Assembly (NCBI GenBank): GCA_003165855.1
Contig: PMXH01000128.1
Coordinates: 4,998 to 10,778, forward strand
Direction: 5' to 3'
DNA: 5,781 bases
Origin: Acidobacteriaceae bacterium
GTDB taxonomy: Bacteria; Acidobacteriota; Terriglobia; Terriglobales; Acidobacteriaceae
Shown here piece by piece: positions 1 to 4,963 of this stretch. The notes under the pieces were generated by a model, which did not search any database, was not told the origin of the DNA, and saw only the letters and a list, made by a program, of their open reading frames with translations. Position numbers and translations under genes: made by a program. Position 1 is the stretch's first letter. Each line of letters begins with the position of its first letter.

Positions 1-204
1 GATGAAGCCTTCTTCACCGGAACGGCGGCAGAAGTCACGCCGATTCGCTCGGTGGATAAGATCAAGGTGGGCAAGGGCACGATGGGTCCCATCACCAAGG
101 CGATCCAGAAAGAGTTCTATGCCATCGTGCATGGCGAGAAGAGCGACCGCCATGGCTGGCTCACTCCGGTGCCGGTGCGCAGCAAGCAGCCGGTGGGCGT
201 ATAA
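1..204 (+). CDS. ilvE: Branched-chain amino acid aminotransferase, C-terminal part (5' end outside window)
   Basis: This is the last 67 codons of a PLP-dependent fold-type IV aminotransferase. The enzyme transfers the amino group between glutamate and the 2-keto acids of leucine, isoleucine and valine in the cytosol, the last step of their synthesis. The frame is open from base 1 to the TAA at 202-204. Seen in the sequence: the [12 protein letters not shown] stretch (residues 4-15 of the fragment), whose TGTAAE loop contacts the PLP phosphate in this family, then VD, a Gly-rich turn and GPITKAIQ before a short tail. Bacterial IlvE proteins are near 300 residues, so roughly the last fifth is present. 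D-amino acid aminotransferase and 4-amino-4-deoxychorismate lyase share the fold, but the [14 protein letters not shown] and G-GPIT pattern is typical of IlvE. A terminator hairpin about 20 bases after the stop suggests the transcription unit ends here. Confidence 0.9.
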   Translation, partial: DEAFFTGTAAEVTPIRSVDKIKVGKGTMGPITKAIQKEFYAIVHGEKSDRHGWLTPVPVRSKQPVGV

Positions 205-225
205 TCCGTTCCGATCGAATGTAAC

Positions 226-256
226 CCGAGGGGCGCATACAGCGCCCCTTTCGGTT
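226..256 (+). terminator. Rho-independent-like terminator after ilvE
   Basis: A perfect 7-bp GC stem (GGGGCGC at 230-236 with GCGCCCC at 242-248) closes a 5-base loop. A further 4 bp (CCGA at 226-229 with TCGG at 251-254) can stack below it across a TT bulge. The following bases are T-rich (GGTTTCTT) but not a clean T run, so termination may be partial. Its place, 21 bases after the ilvE stop and before the next ribosome binding site, fits a terminator. Confidence 0.65.
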
Positions 257-299
257 TCTTAGATCGAACGACACACAACATCCCTAGAAGGAGGCACCA

Positions 300-839
300 A
301 TGTCTGACCAGCAGGGTATAACTCCTGAATTCGCCCTCGGCTACTGCGCGATGACGCTCGACGGCATCCTGCGCGAAGCGGAAACTACCAAGAAAGTAAT
401 CGCGGCCGTGCCCGATGCGGCTTCGAGCTACCGACCCGACCCGAAGGCACGCACCGCGAAGGAACTAGCGTGGCATATCGCCAACTCGGACATTCAGTTT
501 CTGGATGGAATTGCCGACCTGAAGTTCAACATGGAAACGCCCGAACACAAGCCGCAAACCTCGGCCGAAGTGGTCGCGTGGTACGACGAAAACATGAAGC
601 GCGGAGCAGCGCGTGTGGCCGCGATGACGCCGGAGCAATTGATGACGCCTGTCAACTTCTTCAACGTGTTCAATCTTCCAGCGTTTCTGTACCTGGGCTT
701 CCTCAACAACCACAGCATTCACCATCGCGGCGAGCTGGCGACTTATCTGCGTCCTATGGGATCCAAGGTGCCGTCGATCTATGGCGGCAGCTACGATGAG
801 CCGTTCCAACCTCCCGCAGAAGCCGAAAGCGCTGCGTAA
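300..839 (+). CDS. DinB/YfiT-like putative metalloprotein
   Basis: A 179-residue soluble protein with the pattern of the DinB superfamily, four-helix bundles that bind a divalent metal through three histidines. Seen: the first histidine in the AWHIANSD segment (His59), and the C-terminal pair in NNHSIHHRGEL (His138 and His142, an HxxxHRG motif). A PMGSKVPSIYG segment follows the last helix, as in many family members. Some relatives are thiol-dependent S-transferases (bacillithiol or mycothiol type) and others are DNA-damage-inducible proteins of unknown activity; nothing here identifies the substrate. The start is firm: AGAAGGAGG at 286-294 lies 5 bases before the ATG. There is no signal peptide or membrane segment, so it is cytosolic. 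It appears to be transcribed alone, with hairpins on both sides. The short tail after residue 168 is low complexity. Confidence 0.88.
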   Translation: MSDQQGITPEFALGYCAMTLDGILREAETTKKVIAAVPDAASSYRPDPKARTAKELAWHIANSDIQFLDGIADLKFNMETPEHKPQTSAEVVAWYDENMKRGAARVAAMTPEQLMTPVNFFNVFNLPAFLYLGFLNNHSIHHRGELATYLRPMGSKVPSIYGGSYDEPFQPPAEAESAA

Positions 840-857
840 CCATTCGGGCTTGTCGAT

Positions 858-891
858 ATGAAAGAGCCGCTCTTACAGGCGGCTCTTTCAT
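858..891. terminator. Bidirectional terminator between convergent genes
   Basis: A perfect 13-bp inverted repeat (ATGAAAGAGCCGC at 858-870, GCGGCTCTTTCAT at 879-891) closes an 8-base loop. The base of the stem is AAAG paired with CTTT, so a T run forms at the end of the hairpin on either strand, as in bidirectional terminators. It lies 19 bases after the DinB-like stop and about 80 bases after the minus-strand CDGSH stop, so it can serve both genes. Confidence 0.8.
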
Positions 892-894
892 GCA

Positions 895-930
895 GGGAAC
901 GTCCAACGACGCGACGCGCAAGGACGTCCC
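895..930. repeat. Imperfect inverted repeat (stem-loop) downstream of the CDGSH gene
   Basis: GGGAACGTCC (895-904) pairs with GGACGTCCC (922-930), with one bulged A and a 17-base loop. It lies next to the stronger hairpin at 858-891. There is no T run, so it may only stabilise a 3' end or be chance. Confidence 0.4.
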
Positions 931-956
931 CAGCCCAGATCTTCTTGGTCCACCCC

Positions 957-972
957 AGCTACCCCCGTAGCT
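957..972 (-). repeat. Small hairpin overlapping the CDGSH stop codon
   Basis: AGCTAC (957-962) pairs perfectly with GTAGCT (967-972) across a CCCC loop (GGGG in the mRNA). The outer part of the stem includes two bases of the TAG stop at 971-973, so the mRNA hairpin starts inside the stop codon. Its role is unknown; no T run follows. Confidence 0.45.
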
Positions 973-1186
973 ATTCGGCGCTTTTTGGGACGGCTGCGGC
1001 GGCCGCGTCGAATCCGACCTTGGTATGCGTTCCGTCGCAGAATGGTTTGTTGATGGAAGCGCCGCAACGGCAGAGGGCAATCTTCTCTCCCGCTTCAATC
1101 TTGTTGCCGCTGGCGTCCAGAAGAGTTATTTTCCCGGTGACTAAGTATGGGCCTTTGGGCAGAACTTGAATGGTTGGATCCGACAT
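971..1186 (-). CDS. CDGSH iron-sulfur domain protein
   Basis: A 71-residue, single-domain protein expected to bind one redox-active [2Fe-2S] cluster through three cysteines and one histidine. All four ligands of the CDGSH signature are visible: Cys39 and Cys41 in CRCG, Cys50 and His54 in KPFCDGTH. In this family the lone His ligand makes the cluster labile and pH-sensitive, which suits electron transfer or cluster transfer. The N-terminal half (GPYLVTGKITLLDASGNKI) forms the beta strands usual for bacterial members, and the Ala-rich C-terminal tail (residues 61-66) looks disordered. AAGGAGA (complement of 1191-1197) lies 4 bases before the ATG and fixes the start. It follows doxX on the same strand with a 63-base gap and no visible terminator between them, so the two are probably co-transcribed. 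No targeting signal is seen; it is likely cytosolic. The partner protein is unknown. Confidence 0.9.
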   Translation of the reverse strand: MSDPTIQVLPKGPYLVTGKITLLDASGNKIEAGEKIALCRCGASINKPFCDGTHTKVGFDAAAAAVPKSAE

Positions 1187-1249
1187 GGTTTCTCCTTGAG
1201 ATTAATTTAACAGCAGATTGAAATTGACCGCGTGTTTCAAGCTTTGCTT

Positions 1250-1699
1250 TCACTTCCGGCGCGCGTCAAGACTCCAGGGTCCGGAGCCCAATTGCGAGAT
1301 AAGCAGAGCCCCGCCGATCATGGAGACGTTCTTCATGAACATGATGAATTGCATCTGGTGCATCATCTGGTCGGTTACGCCCCAGAACTTGTGCATCATC
1401 GGGGTAACGCCGGCTAGAAAAAGAACGATCAGCCAAGCTCCGATCCGGGCGTGGAAGCCCAGGAGGATGGAGAGGCCTCCGGCAAGCGCCAGCACACCGG
1501 AGAGCGGAACCGCGATTGATGCCAGCGGCACTCCTTGCGAGGCTGCGTAGGCGATGGTCTGGCTGGAGAAGTGCATCGGGCCTGACATCAAGAAGATCAG
1601 GGCGAACAGAAGTCTTCCTAACAGTACGATGGGCGGCGCCGCTCCGGGCGTCGGGCTTGACGATTGCGATCGAGCAGGAATGGTTGAGGAACTGTCCAT
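1250..1699 (-). CDS. DoxX-family membrane protein
   Basis: A 149-residue integral membrane protein with four hydrophobic segments (about residues 24-40, 60-82, 86-100 and 117-136), the layout of the DoxX family. Seen: GRLLFALIFLMSG in the first segment, a HARIGAWLI stretch, then a His-Lys-Phe-Trp loop (103-106) and FMKNVSMIGGALL, close to the HxFW and FLKNxxxxGG pattern of this family. Known relatives include the DoxX subunit associated with thiosulfate:quinone oxidoreductase in Acidianus, and mycobacterial DoxX, which works with SodA and a sulfurtransferase in oxidative stress resistance; activity here is unproven. The frame stays open 13 codons upstream to 1738, but I place the start at 1699 because AAGGAG (complement of 1706-1711) sits 6 bases before this ATG. 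The Ser/Pro-rich first 22 residues are probably disordered. It is divergent from an HxlR regulator and leads a probable two-gene operon with the CDGSH gene. Confidence 0.87.
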   Translation of the reverse strand: MDSSSTIPARSQSSSPTPGAAPPIVLLGRLLFALIFLMSGPMHFSSQTIAYAASQGVPLASIAVPLSGVLALAGGLSILLGFHARIGAWLIVLFLAGVTPMMHKFWGVTDQMMHQMQFIMFMKNVSMIGGALLISQLGSGPWSLDARRK

Positions 1700-1705
1700 A
1701 TAGTT

Positions 1706-1711
1706 CTCCTT
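1706..1711 (-). promoter_or_regulatory. Shine-Dalgarno site that fixes the doxX start
   Basis: On the minus strand this reads AAGGAG, 6 bases before the ATG ending at 1699. The upstream in-frame ATG at 1738 has no comparable site, so the inner start is preferred. Confidence 0.8.
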
Positions 1712-1752
1712 AGATTTTAGCTCCTGTGATTGGATCATCGTACTGTGTGAAT

Positions 1753-1769
1753 AGTTACAATAAATAACT
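1753..1769. promoter_or_regulatory. Candidate HxlR operator, AGTTA-N7-TAACT
   Basis: AGTTA (1753-1757) and TAACT (1765-1769) form a perfect 5-bp inverted repeat with a 7-base AT spacer. The spacing resembles the half-sites with a 7-base gap reported for the HxlR-family regulator YodB (TACT-N7-AGTA), though the bases differ. Assignment as the operator of the adjacent regulator is inference. Confidence 0.4.
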
Positions 1770-1777
1770 GTTAGCTC

Positions 1778-1806
1778 TTTACATAGTAAGCATCTCAGAG
1801 TAACCT
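1778..1806 (+). promoter_or_regulatory. Weak candidate promoter for the HxlR gene
   Basis: TTTACA (1778-1783; five of six matches to TTGACA) and TAACCT (1801-1806; three of six to TATAAT) are 17 bases apart. Transcription from it would start near 1813, almost on the ATG at 1816, which would fit the absence of a Shine-Dalgarno site. The -10 box is poor. Confidence 0.25.
1779..1789. promoter_or_regulatory. Second palindrome, TTAC-ATA-GTAA
   Basis: A perfect 4-bp inverted repeat with a 3-base centre, 9 bases beyond the first palindrome. It overlaps a TTTACA hexamer (1778-1783) that could be the -35 box of the regulator gene, so a protein bound here would block transcription. Short palindromes are frequent in AT-rich DNA, so chance is possible. 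Confidence 0.3.
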
Positions 1807-1815
1807 AGTAATTAT

Positions 1816-2205
1816 ATGTCCCCTAAACGACGATCCGCTCAATCGCCATCGCCTTGTGCGATCGGGGGGATGCTGGAATTGCTGACGCGGCCCTGGACGC
1901 TGCACATTCTGTGGGCTTTGAGCCACAACGGGCCCTTGCGCTTCGGAGTGCTCCGGCGGCAAGTGGAAGGAATCTCCTCGCGGGTGCTGACGGAACGGCT
2001 GCGCACCCTGGAGGGCGCGGGCTTTGTGTTCCGGCACTATGAACAGACTATCCCCCCGGCCGTGACTTATGGCATTACCGATCGCATGAAGGACATTGAG
2101 AAGGTGTTGGCTCAACTCGAAGGGCTGGCGCAGAAGTGGCAGGGCGAAGGGATGACGGTAGGCGCAGGTCGAGGTGCTTCCGCGAGAACGGGCGCTGGCG
2201 CGTAG
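1816..2205 (+). CDS. HxlR-family winged helix-turn-helix transcriptional regulator
   Basis: A 129-residue DNA-binding protein of the HxlR family, which act as dimers. Seen: a single cysteine near the N-terminus (Cys14, in the usual SPCxIGGMLELL position), Trp27 in RPWTLHILWAL (helix 1), the recognition region LRRQVEGISSRVLTERLRTLE (about 46-66), and the wing with IPPAVTYGIT (79-88). In YodB, CatR and HypR the matching N-terminal cysteine senses quinones, aldehydes or disulfide stress; a similar role here is inference. The Gly/Ala-rich tail after residue 114 is outside the domain. The ATG at 1816 is the only in-frame ATG that keeps Cys14 (an in-frame stop lies at 1801-1803), yet no Shine-Dalgarno site precedes it, so the mRNA may be leaderless or weakly translated. 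It diverges from doxX and likely controls doxX and the CDGSH gene. Confidence 0.9.
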   Translation: MSPKRRSAQSPSPCAIGGMLELLTRPWTLHILWALSHNGPLRFGVLRRQVEGISSRVLTERLRTLEGAGFVFRHYEQTIPPAVTYGITDRMKDIEKVLAQLEGLAQKWQGEGMTVGAGRGASARTGAGA

Positions 2206-2228
2206 AAGGACATCGGTGCAGACGTGCC

Positions 2229-2243
2229 GCGCTCGATGAGCGC
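2229..2243 (+). repeat. Small hairpin after the HxlR stop
   Basis: GCGCTC (2229-2234) pairs perfectly with GAGCGC (2238-2243) across a 3-base loop, 23 bases after the regulator's stop. There is no T run, so it is not a standard terminator but could protect the 3' end. The rest of the 122-base gap (2206-2327) shows nothing recognisable. Confidence 0.35.
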
Positions 2244-2318
2244 TGTGGCGTGTGCTGTTGAAGAACTCGATCTCTCAAATCTGTTCGAAAAAATGGAGGA
2301 TACAAGTCGAGAAGTCTT

Positions 2319-2357
2319 GCCGGGACGCTATGGCACAAACTGGTAGAACGTCCCGGC
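2319..2357 (-). repeat. 9-bp inverted repeat spanning the GloVer gene stop codon
   Basis: GCCGGGACG (2319-2327) and CGTCCCGGC (2349-2357) are perfect inverted repeats separated by 21 bases. In the minus-strand mRNA the first arm lies in the last codons and the second starts immediately after the TAG. It would make a GC-rich stem with the stop codon in its loop. No T run follows, so a simple terminator is unlikely. Confidence 0.5.
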
Positions 2358-3476
2358 GAGGCCTGTACCACCGTCCTCTGTGACACCGAAGATCGAGCCA
2401 TCGCTGGCAAGCAGAGGTGCACCCGCAGGATCGTATCCGCCGGGTGCCGGCTCAAAGTTGAACAGGGTGGTCTTAGTTACGGTCCCCGAACTTATCGTTA
2501 GCTTATAAATTGTCCCTCGGACGTAGGCAGTGAAACCGTAGAGCGCATTCCTGTAGAACGTTAGCCCAGTCGGTTCGGAGTCATTGCTGCTCCCGCCGGT
2601 AAACCTGTAGAGGACGCGATAGCTGTAGGTGCCGCCGGAAGAGGGAGCTAGTCTCCACACAACTCCGCCGTTCTTGTGTCCCCCACCCTGCTGCGTCGTA
2701 CCGAATAGATTCCCTTGCTCACCCACAATGATTGCACTGGGATAAGAACCATCGTTTCCCATGAAGGTGTGAAGCACGGTTTCGGTCCAGGCGCCACCCG
2801 GAACGCTCGGCGGAACCAACTTGATCACTTCGCCGTAACCAGAGCCCCCTTCCCGGTCCGTACCGTAGAGATTTCCTGCGCTATCGAGGGTCAGGCTGGT
2901 TGGGGTTTCGTACTGACCACTGAAGGTGTACAGCGGTGTGAACGTCCAGGCTCCTCCCGACTGGCTTAACTGAAAGAGTTGGTCCGATTCGGTTTCGGTG
3001 CCATAGAGGACTCCCTGTGGGCTGATCACCAGGCCCAAGGCTTCGCCGACACGAATCACGGTGTATCCCCAGATACGCCCCCCATCCGGCGGGGTCAACT
3101 GAAAAAGAAACTGGCTGTTGTTGGTTGTTCCATACAGGGCACCGGGGATGCCCAATACTCCATCCTTGTCCAGGACCAACTGGTCTGGGAGCGCTTCATC
3201 GGACCCGAATGAGTAAAGGATGGTTTCGGTCCATGGATCTCCAGCAGCCGCAGGAGGATTCATTTGGAAAACAACCCCGGCGTTGTTGGCGCCGCCGAAG
3301 TAAGTCGCGCCGTAGTAAGAGCCGTTGGGACCATGTATCAAGGTTATCGGATAGTTCCCGTTCCCGGTTGTGCCGGGCGTGAAATTGAAGAGCACGTTCA
3401 TGGTCTGAGCAGGAGCGGAAGCGCTGCTGAGACATATCACGAGCAACAAGGATACGGTCCATCGGCTGCTCATCAT
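2328..3476 (-). CDS. Secreted Gloeo/Verruco-repeat (GloVer) beta-propeller-like protein
   Basis: A 382-residue exported protein built from GloVer-type repeats, common in Acidobacteriota, Verrucomicrobiota and Gloeobacter and of unknown function. Residues 1-23 form a signal peptide (basic start, core SLLLVICL, then SAPA before a likely cut after Ala23). Seven repeats are marked by YG/FG turns: YYGATYFGG (54-62), ALYGTT (113-118), VLYGTE (157-162), NLYGTDREGG (202-211), NLFGTTQQGG (256-265), ALYGFT (311-316) and SIFGVTEDGG (361-370), 43 to 60 residues apart, each preceded by a strand ending LYxF or LFNF. Seven such units suggest a seven-bladed propeller (inference). There is no lipobox, PEP-CTERM or other anchor, so it is likely periplasmic or released. 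The frame extends to 3524, but the ATG at 3476 puts the signal peptide at the N-terminus and has GGGAGA 8 bases upstream; the adjacent ATG at 3473 is the alternative. It stands alone, convergent with the HxlR gene. Confidence 0.85.
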   Translation of the reverse strand: MMSSRWTVSLLLVICLSSASAPAQTMNVLFNFTPGTTGNGNYPITLIHGPNGSYYGATYFGGANNAGVVFQMNPPAAAGDPWTETILYSFGSDEALPDQLVLDKDGVLGIPGALYGTTNNSQFLFQLTPPDGGRIWGYTVIRVGEALGLVISPQGVLYGTETESDQLFQLSQSGGAWTFTPLYTFSGQYETPTSLTLDSAGNLYGTDREGGSGYGEVIKLVPPSVPGGAWTETVLHTFMGNDGSYPSAIIVGEQGNLFGTTQQGGGHKNGGVVWRLAPSSGGTYSYRVLYRFTGGSSNDSEPTGLTFYRNALYGFTAYVRGTIYKLTISSGTVTKTTLFNFEPAPGGYDPAGAPLLASDGSIFGVTEDGGTGLAGTFYQFVP

Positions 3477-3484
3477 CCGGAATC

Positions 3485-3490
3485 TCTCCC
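3485..3490 (-). promoter_or_regulatory. Shine-Dalgarno site that fixes the GloVer gene start
   Basis: On the minus strand this reads GGGAGA, 8 bases before the ATG ending at 3476. It supports starting there rather than 16 codons upstream, where the extra residues would bury the signal peptide. Confidence 0.65.
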
Positions 3491-3511
3491 CTACACTCCA
3501 AACGCTTCCAA

Positions 3512-3540
3512 AAAGTAAACCCAAACGGCTGACAGGTCAA
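3512..3540 (-). promoter_or_regulatory. Candidate sigma-70-type promoter of the GloVer gene
   Basis: On the minus strand TTGACC (complement of 3535-3540; five of six to consensus) is followed after exactly 17 bases by TACTTT (complement of 3512-3517; three of six). The transcript would begin near 3505 and have a leader of about 30 bases with the GGGAGA site. This also supports the inner start, since the longer frame would begin at 3524, upstream of the predicted transcript start. Confidence 0.45.
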
Positions 3541-3717
3541 TGTGAAACGATTTGCGTGGGGGCTGCTTAAGAGCCGGGTTTGCCAGTTAGGAACCACGGC
3601 AAATTCCATCCGATCTTCGGGGGCGCGCCTGCCAGGCCACTCGTGCGAATCGACATCTTCGACAATGTGCAGAATTGCTCAGACAGCTGATTGACAGGGT
3701 CGGTAACGTGATCCCAA

Positions 3718-4197
3718 ATGGCGAGGTATCTCCCTATGTCGCTGCATGACTTTGATTTTCTGATGGGATACTGGAGGGTTCACAACAGGTGTCTCAAAGA
3801 GAAGTTGCAAGGGTCCTCTGAATGGATTGAGTTCGAAGGATTTTCCGATGTGAAATCGCTGCTGAACGGTCTGGGCAATCTCGATCAATTCAGCGCAAAG
3901 CGTGATGGTAAATCTATTGAGGGAATATCATTGCGGCTGTTTAATCCAGCCAGTGGGGAGTGGTCGATTTATTGGGCCGACAGCGTCCGCGCGGGAGTAT
4001 TGCAACCGCCGATGGTCGGGAGGTTTGACGGTTTGTCCGGCGAGTTTTTTGGTGCAGAGGAGGCAGGTGGAAAGCCGGTTCTATGCCGTTTTCGGTGGGA
4101 GTCGACACCAGAATCACCGCGATGGGAACAAGCTTTTTCGCCGGATGGAGGCCAGAACTGGGAAACCAACTGGATCATGACGTTCAGCCGCGCTTGA
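3718..4197 (+). CDS. Uncharacterised cytosolic protein, DUF1579-like
   Basis: A 159-residue protein without signal peptide or membrane segment. I do not know its function. It has the look of small calycin-like beta-barrel proteins annotated as DUF1579 or hypothetical: an opening FDFLMGYWRVHNR (12-24), GLGN (51-54), a Gly-turn then LRLFNPASGEWSIYW (72-86), PPMVGRF (97-103), FRWE (125-128) and a C-terminal RWEQAFSPDGGQNWETNW (135-152). The repeated Trp/Gly turns and alternating hydrophobic strands fit a barrel with an internal pocket (inference); no catalytic motif is evident. The start is uncertain: the ATG at 3718 has no Shine-Dalgarno site, whereas the ATG at 3736 (residue 7) has GAGG 10 bases upstream and lies just before the conserved opening. 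A TTGACA at 3691-3696 could be a -35 box, but no good -10 follows. Its 3' end converges on the next gene with 12 bases between stops. Confidence 0.75.
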   Translation: MARYLPMSLHDFDFLMGYWRVHNRCLKEKLQGSSEWIEFEGFSDVKSLLNGLGNLDQFSAKRDGKSIEGISLRLFNPASGEWSIYWADSVRAGVLQPPMVGRFDGLSGEFFGAEEAGGKPVLCRFRWESTPESPRWEQAFSPDGGQNWETNWIMTFSRA

Positions 4198-4209
4198 TTC
4201 CGTCAACAA

Positions 4210-4716
4210 TCAGCTGGATGTTCGCTTACGGAAGGCCGACCGTGCGAATCCCAAGGTGAGGCCGAGTGAGCCGTATGCCGCCGCGTTCATGGGGGCAAGC
4301 AGAAAAAAGGTGATCACCCGCGAGGGATCGAACGTCATCCTCACGAAATACAACGGACACAGCAAAAGCATCAGTTGGGGATCGAGATTCCAGCGGTGCG
4401 GAGCGAGATAGGCGACGAGCGCCAGGAGATATGACACTGCGGCGAAGCTACCGAGCCATTTGAGGGGCCCTACGAACAAGCGTTCATCGTCCCGATCTTT
4501 CTTGTACGCTTTCGCGATCCAGGAGCGGGGCAGCACCGCAAGCGTCACGCTGAAGAGGCCCACCAGTGCCAGGATAGCCACAAATAGGACCCACTCGCTC
4601 TGAACCGGCAGCTCGGCGCCCCGCAGCATGAGAAAAGGGAATGCGGTGAAAAGTGAAATCAGTCCGCAGAGGAAAAACGCGATGCGAGATGTAGCCCTGG
4701 TAGCGCGTCCAGACAT
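4210..4716 (-). CDS. Uncharacterised multi-pass membrane protein
   Basis: A 168-residue protein with four or five hydrophobic segments: about residues 11-31, 42-63, 87-105, a shorter one at 114-127, and 133-157. A basic N-terminus (SGRATRATSR) and a basic C-terminus (RSAFRKRTSS) suggest, by the positive-inside rule, that both ends may be cytosolic, which would favour an even number of crossings. The charged loop at 64-81 (KAYKKDRDDERL) would also be cytosolic. The last segment carries LLAPMNAAAYGSLG, a pattern I associate with small hypothetical membrane proteins of Acidobacteriota. No transporter or enzyme motif was recognised, and the family is unknown to me. No Shine-Dalgarno site precedes the ATG and no in-frame GTG alternative is seen close upstream, so the start is only moderately sure. 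Confidence 0.72.
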   Translation of the reverse strand: MSGRATRATSRIAFFLCGLISLFTAFPFLMLRGAELPVQSEWVLFVAILALVGLFSVTLAVLPRSWIAKAYKKDRDDERLFVGPLKWLGSFAAVSYLLALVAYLAPHRWNLDPQLMLLLCPLYFVRMTFDPSRVITFFLLAPMNAAAYGSLGLTLGFARSAFRKRTSS

Positions 4717-4790
4717 GAGGCGGATTCTAACAGCGGTTCCGAGTTTTTGAGCACATCCGTGTTTCCATTCGCTGGCCTGTGCGGCAGTTG

Positions 4791-4827
4791 TGGCACCCTT
4801 CGGCGCGCTTCGCTTGCTCAGGGCACG
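4791..4827. repeat. Possible dispersed CTTCG-rich palindromic element
   Basis: CCCT (4796-4799) and AGGG (4820-4823) bracket a core with CTTCGGCGCG and CTTCGCTTGCTC, in which GCG (4803-4805 region) can pair with CGC (4811-4813). Elements of the style CCCTTCG...CTCAGGG recur between genes in many GC-rich genomes. Only one copy is in this window, so its repeat nature cannot be shown here. Confidence 0.3.
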
Positions 4828-4847
4828 CTAAGGACTGAGGTCGTGCC
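4822..4847. repeat. 6-bp inverted repeat GGCACG / CGTGCC
   Basis: GGCACG (4822-4827) and CGTGCC (4842-4847) pair perfectly around a 14-base loop, overlapping the edge of the preceding element. There is no T run, and its role is unknown. Confidence 0.3.
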
Positions 4848-4963
4848 GTCCCAAAACCTTGGTCTCTCTCGCGAACTTAAGGTGCTGTCCATTTGTCGGG
4901 GCCGGGCCATTACCTAGGTCATCTTGGGCAAAGTTACGATTCGGGTCATCATAGGCAGAGGTT

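Larger units (their letters stand above)
1712..1815. promoter_or_regulatory. Divergent control region between doxX and the HxlR regulator
   Basis: This 104-base stretch is much richer in A and T than the flanking genes and must hold the promoters of both divergent genes. It contains two short palindromes (1753-1769 and 1779-1789) and a repeated TAGTAA (1784-1789 and 1806-1811). HxlR regulators commonly bind palindromes in such divergent spacers and repress their own gene or the neighbour. No convincing -35/-10 pair was found for doxX. Confidence 0.6.

Noticed and set aside
465..809. Minus-strand and second plus-strand frames inside the DinB-like gene
   Set aside because: The DinB-like frame has a strong Shine-Dalgarno site and the conserved histidines; the others are shadows.
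858..1169. A 103-codon plus-strand frame opposite the CDGSH gene
   Set aside because: Its start is the left arm of the terminator hairpin, and the CDGSH ligands on the other strand explain the region.
1700..1738. The longer doxX start at 1738
   Set aside because: It lacks a Shine-Dalgarno site and adds a polar stretch unlike the family, while the ATG at 1699 has a well spaced AAGGAG.
2075..2455. A 126-codon minus-strand frame across the HxlR and GloVer gene ends
   Set aside because: It overlaps two well supported genes and has a biased Ser/Arg/Pro composition and no recognisable domain.
3196..3609. A 137-codon minus-strand frame overlapping the GloVer gene start
   Set aside because: It is out of frame with the clear signal peptide and repeat protein; its product is Arg/Ser-rich without motifs.
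3642..4250. A 10-base direct repeat CGTGCGAATC at 3642-3651 and 4241-4250
   Set aside because: Only two copies, one of them inside a coding region, with no shared flanks; probably chance.
4791..4818. A sigma-54-type promoter for pilT (TGGCAC followed by TTGCT)
   Set aside because: Both halves occur, but they are about 12 bases too far apart for the fixed -24/-12 spacing.
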